From Saprospirales bacterium (GTDB lineage Bacteria > Bacteroidota > Bacteroidia > Chitinophagales > Saprospiraceae), in assembly GCA_016719895.1 (NCBI GenBank), contig JADJYG010000025.1, forward strand, positions 1 through 42,886: a DNA stretch of 42,886 bases, in the 5' to 3' direction. Positions 35,927-42,886 of the stretch are shown here, one piece after another (within the stretch, counting starts at the first letter, position 1; each line of letters begins with the position of its first letter). A model generated the notes under the pieces. That model was not told the origin of the DNA. It did not search any database and saw nothing but the letters and a program-made list of their open reading frames with translations. The position numbers and the translations under genes were made by a program.

Positions 35927-38900
35927 ATGATCAATTTTCTGATAACCAATTCTTTAAAAAACCGGCTGTTCGTGCTTGCGGCAGCCCTCGGGTTGTTTGC
36001 CTGGGGTATTTACTCGGTGCGCAACAACCCGATCGACGCTATCCCCGATCTGTCGGAGAACCAGGTCATCGTCTTCACGGAATGGATGGGGCGCAGCCCT
36101 CAACTGATCGAAGACCAGGTCACCTATCCGCTTGTCTCCAACTTGCAAGGCATTCCGCAGGTTAAAAATATCCGGGGCGCCTCTATGTTCGGCATGTCCT
36201 TCGTCTATGTCATTTTCGAGGATAAGACCGACATCTACTGGGCGCGTACACGGGTACTCGAACGGCTCAACTACGCCCAGCGGCAGTTGCCGTCCGGCGC
36301 CGTACCGACTCTTGGCCCCGACGGCACCGGCGTGGGGCATATTTTCTGGTATCATCTCGATGCGCCGGGTATGGATTTGGGCGAGCAACGCGCCTTGCAG
36401 GATTGGTACGTCAAATTTGCCTTGCAAACCGTACCGGGCGTTAGCGAAGTGGCTTCCTTCGGCGGCTTTGGCAAACAATACCAGGTGACCATTGATCCCT
36501 ATAAACTGAACTATTTCAACGTCCCGCTGATGGACGTACTCAATGCTATCCGACGGAACAACAACGACGTGGGCGGACGCAAGTTCGAGATGTCCGACAT
36601 GGCCTATATCGTCAGGGGGCTGGGCTACATTCAAAAAACGTCGGACATCGAGAATATCCCCGTCGGCAATTACGGTTCTGTGCCGGTACGGGTGAAAGAC
36701 GTGGCGACCGTTCAAATGGGCGGCGAGGGGCGGCTCGGCATCTTTGACATGGACGGAACGGGCGAGGTGGTTGGCGGTATTGTCGTCATGCGCTACGGCG
36801 AAAATGCCAACAACGTCATCGAAGCGGTGAAACGGAAAATGACGGAAGTGGAAAAGGGGTTGCCGGCAGGCGTGAAATTCAAGGTGAGTTACGACCGGAG
36901 CGAATTGATCCAGGCTGCCGTAAGATCGGTCAAAGGAACGCTTATCGAAGAAATGATTGCCGTGTCGTTGATCGTATTGATCTTCCTGTTTCATTGGCGA
37001 AGCGCCCTGGTTATCCTGATCCAGTTGCCGATTTCAGTGGCTATCGGCTTTATTTTGCTGGAAGCGCCTTTGGTATTTCTTCCAACATCATGTCACTCAC
37101 CGGCATCGCGCTGGCCATCGGGGTGGTAGTGGACGACGGTATCGTGATGGTCGAAAACGCCTACCGGCACCTCTCGGAAGCGCCGGGAAAGCCAGGATTT
37201 GCGGAACGTCTTGCGATCATTGCCAAATCCTGCAAACAGGTAGGGCCGGGCGTTTTTTTCTCTACTATCGTAACGGTCGCTTCTTTCCTGCCGGTATTCC
37301 TGCTGAGCGGAATGGAAGGGAAACTTTTTTCACCGCTGGCCTGGACCAAAACATTTATCTTGTTAGTGGACGCTTTTTTGGCCATTACCCTGACGCCCGT
37401 TCTGATCGCTCTGCTGCTCCGGGGAAAATTCAAACCCGAAAGCGCCAACCCGATCACCCGTTTCCTGGAAAACCTGTACACCCCCGTGTTAAAACTGTGC
37501 CTCAAATGGCGCAAAACTACCTTGGCAATCATGCTTGCAGCGCTGGCCGTAAGCGTCCCTATGATGATGCGCCTCGGTTCCGAATTTATGCCGCCGCTCG
37601 ACGAAGGCTCCCTGCTTTTCATGCCCGTTACCCTGCCCGATGTGTCCAATTCGGAGGTCAAACGCCTGTTGCAGGTACAGGATAGGATCATCGCCGGCGT
37701 GCCCGAGGTCAGCCACGTACTTGGCAAAGCAGGCCGGGCCAGCACGGCTACCGACAACTCGCCGATCAGCATGATTGAAACCATTATTTTGCTGAAACCC
37801 AAATCGGAATGGCGGCCGGGCCTGACGAAAAACGATCTCATCGCAGAGTTGAACGCCAAACTTCAAATCTCCGGCGTGGTGAACGGCTGGACTCAGCCGA
37901 TCATCAACCGCATCAACATGCTTTCCACGGGCATCCGCACCGACGTGGGGCTTAAGGTGTACGGACAAAACCTCGACACCATTTTTTCGCTGTCGCAACA
38001 ACTCAAGCGCCAGTTGGAAAACATTCCCGGTGTGCAAGACCTTTACGTGGAACCCATCACCGGCGGCAAATACATCGACATCGTCGTGAAACGGGGACGA
38101 AATCGGGCGCTACGGCCTCGCCGTGGACGACGTGAATATGCTCGTCGAAAGCGCCCTGGGCGGCATGACCCTGACCACCACCGTCGAGGACGGCAGCGCT
38201 TCAGCGTCAATGCCCGTTTTGCTCAGGATTTTCGCAACAATCTCGACGCGTTGCGCCGCTTGCAGGTACAAACATCGCGCTACGGCGTCATTCCGCTGGA
38301 AGCCGTGGCCGATGTCCGCGTTTCGGAAGGCCCGCCGATGATCAATTCCGAGAACGCCTTGCTTCGGGGCACGGTTTTGTTCAACGTGCGGGAACGCGAT
38401 CTCGGCAGTACCGTCACCGAGGCGCAGCAAACACTCGATGACGCGGTGAAAAAATTGCCGAAAGGGTATTTCATCGAATGGAGCGGACAATGGGAGAATC
38501 AAATTCGCGCCAACAGAACCCTCCGGTTGATCGTGCCCATCGTGTTGGTATTGATTTTTTTCGTGCTGTATTTCACCTACAAGTCGGCAAAAGAAGCGGC
38601 GCTTACGATGATAACGGTGCCTTTTGCGCTCATCGGCGGTGTTTATATGATCTGGTTTTACGGGATAAATCTTTCGGTGGCCGTGGCGGTAGGATTCATT
38701 GCGCTGTTTGGCATGGCTATCGAAACGGCCATGCTGATGACCATTTACCTCAACGAGGCCATGCAGCGCCTGGTTGCCGAAAAAGGCAACTCGCGGGATA
38801 CGATCACGCCCGCCGACTTGCGCGAATGGGTGATTTGGGGCGCCGCCAAACGCCTGCGGCCCAAACTAATGACCGTTTCGGTTTCGCTGTTCGGCCTTAT

Positions 38901-39084
38901 CCCGATTCTCTGGGCCACGGGCGTCGGTAGCGACATTATGCTGCCCATCACCCTGCCGCTCATCGGAGGTACTATTTCCTCGACGATTTACGTGCTGCTG
39001 ATTACCCCGGTCGTATTCGAAATGACACGGGAGCGCGAACTGCGGCGCAGCGGCGCAATCGAGGTAATCCCGGTTGAAGAATAA
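35927..39084 (+). CDS. cusA: CusA/CzcA-family heavy-metal RND efflux pump (frame-broken)
   Basis: Start ATG 35927 (MINFLITNSLKNRLFVLAAA); an upstream extension to 35840 crosses the stem-loop and is rejected. The first frame runs to about 37065 and the second continues with AFGISSNIMSLTGIALAIGV and VVDDGIVMVENAYRH, so one indel lies at 37061-37068. A compensated pair lies at the G4 run 38093-38096 and about 38191; between them the correct reading is DEIGRYGLAVDDVNMLVESA. Typical pump segments are IDAIPDLSENQVIV, LPGVQ-like IPGVQDLYVEP, and late helices with IALFGMAIETAMLM. Corrected length is about 1050 aa, normal for the family. It expels Cu/Ag from the periplasm with the TolC-family and adaptor proteins encoded next. 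Confidence 0.9.
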
Positions 39085-39132
39085 ACGCATCGCTTATTTA
39101 TCTACCGGCTTGTCACATCAATTTTTTTGAAA

Positions 39133-40358
39133 ATGAAACGCTATATTTTTTTGAAAATACAATTTCTGGCGGCGTTTTGCCTCTGTTTTGCCGCAAGGAT
39201 TACCGCGCAAAACCCGCTTCCGCTCGACTCCGTGCTCAACCGCATTGAGCGTCTGCATCCGGTGCTGCAAGCCACCGACGCCCGCGGGCGGGAGTTCGAC
39301 GTCGTGGCCAAAGGCGCCGTCACCTTACCTCCACCGCAGGTAGGCGGCGGTATGTGGATGACGGCGTACAATCCCGCGCGCTGGAGCGAGGGTATGGGGG
39401 CCGTCATGGTTTCGGCGCAGCAAATGTTTCCCAACCGGAAAATGCAGCAAGCCGAAGCGCGTTACATGTCGGCCATGTCGGGTATGCAGGCAGCGGAAAA
39501 GGGCGTAATGCGCAATATGCTGTTCGCGGAGGCGAAAACGGCTTATTTCGACTGGCTTGTGCTGGAAAAGAAAATCGCCGTTTTGGAAGAAAGTAAACGG
39601 GCGTTGCGCCTGCTGATCGAAAGCGCCGAACAACGGTTTCAGTACAACCGGGAAAAACTCGGCAGCATCTACAAAGCCAAAACCGAACTGGCCGATCTCG
39701 ACCGGATGCAGGCGATGTACGCCGGTGAAATCCGCCGGCAACGCGTCATGCTGGCGACGCTGATGCAACTCGGCCCGGCAAGCGTGTTCGAAATTGACAC
39801 CCTAATGCCAAGCGGTCCGGCACTTGTACCGCCACTGCCCGACACCTCGCGTATTGCCGCCCGTAGCGATTTTCAGGCCATCGAAACCAATTTTCGTATT
39901 GCCCGCCTGGAGCAGGAATGGCAGCGCTCGAAACTCAAACCCGAATATGGTCTGCGTTTCGATCACATGTTCGCTTTCGGCGGCCAGCCCTGGCAGTTTT
40001 CGCTCATGGGCATGGTTACAGTGCCCATAGCACCTTGGGCGAACAAAGACATCAAAGTCAAAATCGAGGGCATCGAACACCGGCTTGCCGCCTTCGAACT
40101 TGACAAAGCGGCGTTGGCTAACCAAATCCGGGGCGCCCTTTCCGAGCAATTAGTGATGATGCAGACCTTGCAAACCCAGATCGCACGCTACGACGACGAC
40201 ATCATCCCAAACCAACGCAAACGTTTTCAGAGTACCCTGCTCGCCTGGGAACAGAATACCGACGAGCTGTTTATGGTGCTCGATGCCTGGCTGGAACTGA
40301 AAATGAGCCGCCTGGCCCAATTCGACCTGCTGCAACAATTGCTTCAATCAAAAGGAAT
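39133..40358 (+). CDS. TolC-family outer-membrane efflux channel (reads through into adaptor 1)
   Basis: ATG 39133 (MKRYIFLKIQF); a TTG six bases earlier is rejected. Signal peptide, then long coiled-coil helices with Ala/Gln/Glu-rich heptads typical of outer membrane efflux proteins (AEKGVMRNMLFAEAKTAYFDWLVLEKKI, LIESAEQRFQYNREKLGS). As given the frame continues through ATG 40360 into the next gene and stops at 40593, producing a 486-aa fusion. With one G fewer at 40354-40355 it would end SKEL-stop, with the classical ATGA overlap. I therefore annotate the channel to about 40358 and treat the fusion as a probable one-base error. Confidence 0.85.
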
Positions 40359-40359
40359 T

Positions 40360-41726
40360 ATGAAAAAGAGCCGGAATATCGCTAAACAATACACTTTGTG
40401 GGCCTTGCTTCCGGTATTGCTCACGACGGCTTGCCGGAATCCCGATGCCGGACAACACCGGCACGACCAGGATTATTCAGGGCATGAAGCCGCGCAATAT
40501 ACCTGCCCCATGCACCCTGAAATCATTCGCGACAAACCGGCAAGTTGCCCGATTTGTAAAATGGACCTGGTAAAAAAGAAAATCAACCGGTAACGCACCG
40601 TCCGATTCATCGCATACGCCGGAAATGCACGGCCATGCTTCTTCCGCCGAGGCTGGCGTATCTGCCATCGGAGACTTTGGACATGCTGCAAAACCCACTT
40701 ACGAGTAAGTGTTGAGCACTGGCAAAACCCTTGCATCCCGGAACAGAGAACGATGCCGCTGCGCCTCGACGCGCCCGGTTATTTGGCGTATGATCCCCGG
40801 TTGTTGAACGTGGTCAGTGCCCGCTTTGGCGGACGTATCGAGCGCCTTTACGCGCGCTACCCGTACCAACCCGTGCGCAAAGGGCAACGCATACTCGACA
40901 TTTACAGTCCCGAAATTGCCACGGCACAACAGGAACTGATTTTTTTATTGGAAAACGACCCGGCCAACACAGTTTTACTTGAAAATGCCCGTAAACGCCT
41001 TTCTCTCCTGGGCCTTACCGGGAGCAAATCCGGCAAGTGGAAACGGAACGCAAGCCTCTTCTGTCGTTGCCCGTTTTTAGTCTGTATTCGGGGGCTAATT
41101 TTCGACAATAGTGTTTCTCTCAATAATACGGCCTCAGCCGCTCCCGGAATGAACGAAAACATGAACAATACCGCTGCACCGGCTCAAAACCGTCCCAGCT
41201 CCGCCGGCCCCGGCGAACTGTCTTAAAGAAGGCATGTACGTCCAGCTGCGGTCAGCGGCCCTTTGGCCTGCAAAGTTTAGCCACGGTTTGGGCGATGCTT
41301 GAATTTACCCTTCCGACGTTTCGATGCTGAATACCGGGCAGGTTGTTGAAATCCATGTCGAGCCGTTTGAACGGCCGTTCAAGAGCAAAATCGACTATAT
41401 CGAGCCGTTGTACAGTTCCGGTGGGAAAAACCTTCGGGCACGGGTTTATTTGCCGAACCCGGGTGGGCAATTAAAACCCGGCGCCCTGCTCCGGGCTACC
41501 GTGCAAGCGGGCAGTCGGACAGCACTTTGGATTCCGGAAACCGCCAGTCTCGATCTGGGTAAAAACCACGTCGTATTTGTAAAAAAGGCGGCGTATTTCA
41601 AACACGCGCAATACGAAGCGGGATACGGACAGATGGGTGGATAGAAGTAATTGCGGGTATCGGCACGGAGGATGAAATTGCCGAGAACGCCCGGTTCCTG
41701 ATGGACAGCGAGAGTTTTGTAAATAA
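40360..41726 (+). CDS. CusB-like RND periplasmic adaptor 1 with N-terminal heavy-metal-binding domain (frame-broken)
   Basis: ATG 40360 starts a lipoprotein (LLTTAC) with His-rich linker and YTCPMHPEI ... PICKMDLVKKK. After a break near 40594 the adaptor core reads GYLAYDPRLLNVVSARFGGR and YPYQPVRKGQRILDIYSPEI, then breaks again near 41030 (LTGEQIRQVETERKPLLSLPVFSLYSGANF in the next frame) and about 41230-41260. The C-terminal barrel is clear (VVEIHVEPFERPFKSKIDYIEPLYSSGG, LKPGALLRATVQ) and ends near DSESFVNK about 41726. Links CusA with the channel. The many breaks are close to the window end, favouring sequencing error. Confidence 0.75.
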
Positions 41727-41760
41727 ATTGAACGATTATGTACCCTTTCAGAAAAGAACA

Positions 41761-42886
41761 ATGACCGCGGTAGTCTCCCTTCTGCTCCTGGCCGCTTGTC
41801 AAAAAAACAATACCACCGAGTTGCGCAGAACAAGATATATTACACCTGTTCCATGCACCCGCAGGTCACGCAACAGGAACCCGGCGCCTGCCCGATCTGC
41901 CCATGGATTTGGTACCCGTGGAAACGCATTCCCTGAAAAGGGCACAGGCATTCACCTAAACGCCGAACAAATCCGCCTCGCCAATATCCTTACCGACACG
42001 GTGCATCTGCGTCCGGTCGGTGAAGAAATAACGCTGGCTGCCACGCTACGGGAGAACCAGGCTGCTATTAATACCATGACGGCCAAAGTAGCCGGCCGGA
42101 TCGAACGCCTTTGCGCAACACGGTGAATACGTACGGGAAGGACAAGCCTTTCGAAGTGTACAGCGAAACGCTGGCTACCCAACAAGACTATTTGCTGGCG
42201 CTGCAAAGCCGTCAACGCTACGGGAGCAATGATCTCGATTTCACCGCCGGCCGACGCCGCCCGGAATAAACTGCTTCTTTGGGTATGAACCGGACACAAA
42301 TTCAAAAGTTTCTGGAACAATCCGCCAGGTACAGAATATCGTCACCTATTACAGCCCGTATAGTGGTTATGTGCTCGAAACGCCGGTAGTGGAAGGCGGC
42401 TATGCTACCGAAGGCTCGCCGGTGCTGCGGCTCGCCGATTTGCGCACGCTCTGGGTGGAAGCGCAGTTGTACGTCACGACTTGCCGTTTTTAAATCAAAC
42501 CAAAGAGGCTTTGTGGAACTGGCGGCCTACCTGGCCGGGTCTTGCACGGAAAATAGAATTTATCAATCCGAACCTCGAAACAACTTCAAAGATTGTTTTG
42601 GTGCAGGTGGAAATTCCCAACCCCTAGGGCGAGTACAAACCGGGTACAAGCTATGGATCACCTTGAAGAGCAAAACCCGTCAAACGGTAGCCGTGCTCCT
42701 CAAACGCTTTGCTCCAGGGCAAAGACGGCGCCGTTGTATGGGTGCAGAACGCTTTGGGCGCTTTTGAAACCGGATGGTGCATACCGGAGTAAACAATCGC
42801 GATTTCACCGAGATCACACATGGTTTAACTGCCGGCGAAGTGGTCGTTATTTCCGGCGCTTATTTGCTAAACAGCGAGTATATTTT
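41761..42886 (+). CDS. CusB-like RND periplasmic adaptor 2, partial at right edge (frame-broken)
   Basis: A second adaptor lipoprotein starts at or just before ATG 41761 (MTAVVSLLLLAACQKN). A shifted frame supplies a heavy-metal-binding domain YYTCSMHPQ ... PICPMDLVPVE, in which the usual Gly before MDL is Pro in the readable frame. The body continues in changing frames: LTLAATLREN-like ITLAATLRENQAAINTMTA, LATQQDYLLALQSRQRYGSN, YYSPYSGYVLETPVVEGGYA and finally NRDFTEITHGLTAGEVVVIS at the edge. At least five breaks lie in 1.1 kb. The C-terminus is outside the window. Tandem adaptors are unusual, so this may serve another pump or form mixed complexes. Confidence 0.7.

Noticed and set aside
35954..36994. 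Long open frame of 346 codons on the minus strand
   Set aside because: It is antisense to the conserved CusA pump and has no own similarity pattern.
1..42886. CRISPR array, tRNA, rRNA or insertion-sequence transposase
   Set aside because: No regularly spaced repeats, cloverleaf-like sequence, rRNA segment or transposase motif was found on reading both strands, though small RNAs could be missed by eye.

Overview
The window looks like chromosomal DNA of a member of the Bacteroidota. Eight or more predicted secreted proteins end in a type IX secretion (T9SS) C-terminal sorting domain, lipoproteins carry short lipoboxes, and two intergenic sites match the Bacteroidota promoter consensus (TAnnTTTG, one with a TTTG box 21 bases upstream). 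No rRNA or tRNA gene and no CRISPR array was seen. The order cannot be fixed from the sequence alone.

Left part (1-8.9 kb, all minus strand): an accessory region. It opens with a frame-broken gene (1-2283) that encodes a DdrB/ParB-like domain followed by an N6-adenine methyltransferase with FxGxG and NPPFG motifs. Such domains occur in large polyvalent proteins of conjugative elements and phages. Next is an AT-richer three-gene cassette: an XRE/S24 controller, a 1008-aa adenine DNA methyltransferase and a PD-(D/E)xK nuclease-like protein. This is a restriction-modification or defence unit with a perfect palindrome at the controller's start codon. A tyrosine-phosphatase-like protein, a small unknown protein and a peptidoglycan amidase with an SH3 domain follow.

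Right part (9.0 kb to the end, all plus strand): about 34 kb devoted mainly to copper. An exported Cys-rich protein and an ECF sigma factor with a membrane anti-sigma/barrel protein lead into secreted oxidative copper proteins. These are a multicopper oxidase, an MbnP-like protein, two di-haem MbnH/CCP-like peroxidases, beta-propeller and protease T9SS proteins, a DUF2231-DUF2911 fusion, a CxxCH protein, a PepSY membrane protein, a second multicopper oxidase, a reduced cupredoxin protein and a galactose-oxidase-like copper radical oxidase with all expected ligands. The export half follows: a CopB-type ATPase with a His-rich N-terminus, a second Cys/His-rich protein, a tandem heavy-metal-binding-domain lipoprotein, an HMA-domain protein, a CusA-type RND pump, a TolC-family channel and two tandem CusB-like adaptors.

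I infer a module that oxidises and captures copper at the cell surface while exporting it from cytoplasm and periplasm. Two fossil gene fragments (24.95-25.15 kb and 27.85-27.93 kb) show that the locus has grown and decayed by duplication and deletion. At least ten frame breaks, many in homopolymer runs and densest at both window ends, suggest that part of the gene breakage is sequencing error rather than true decay.
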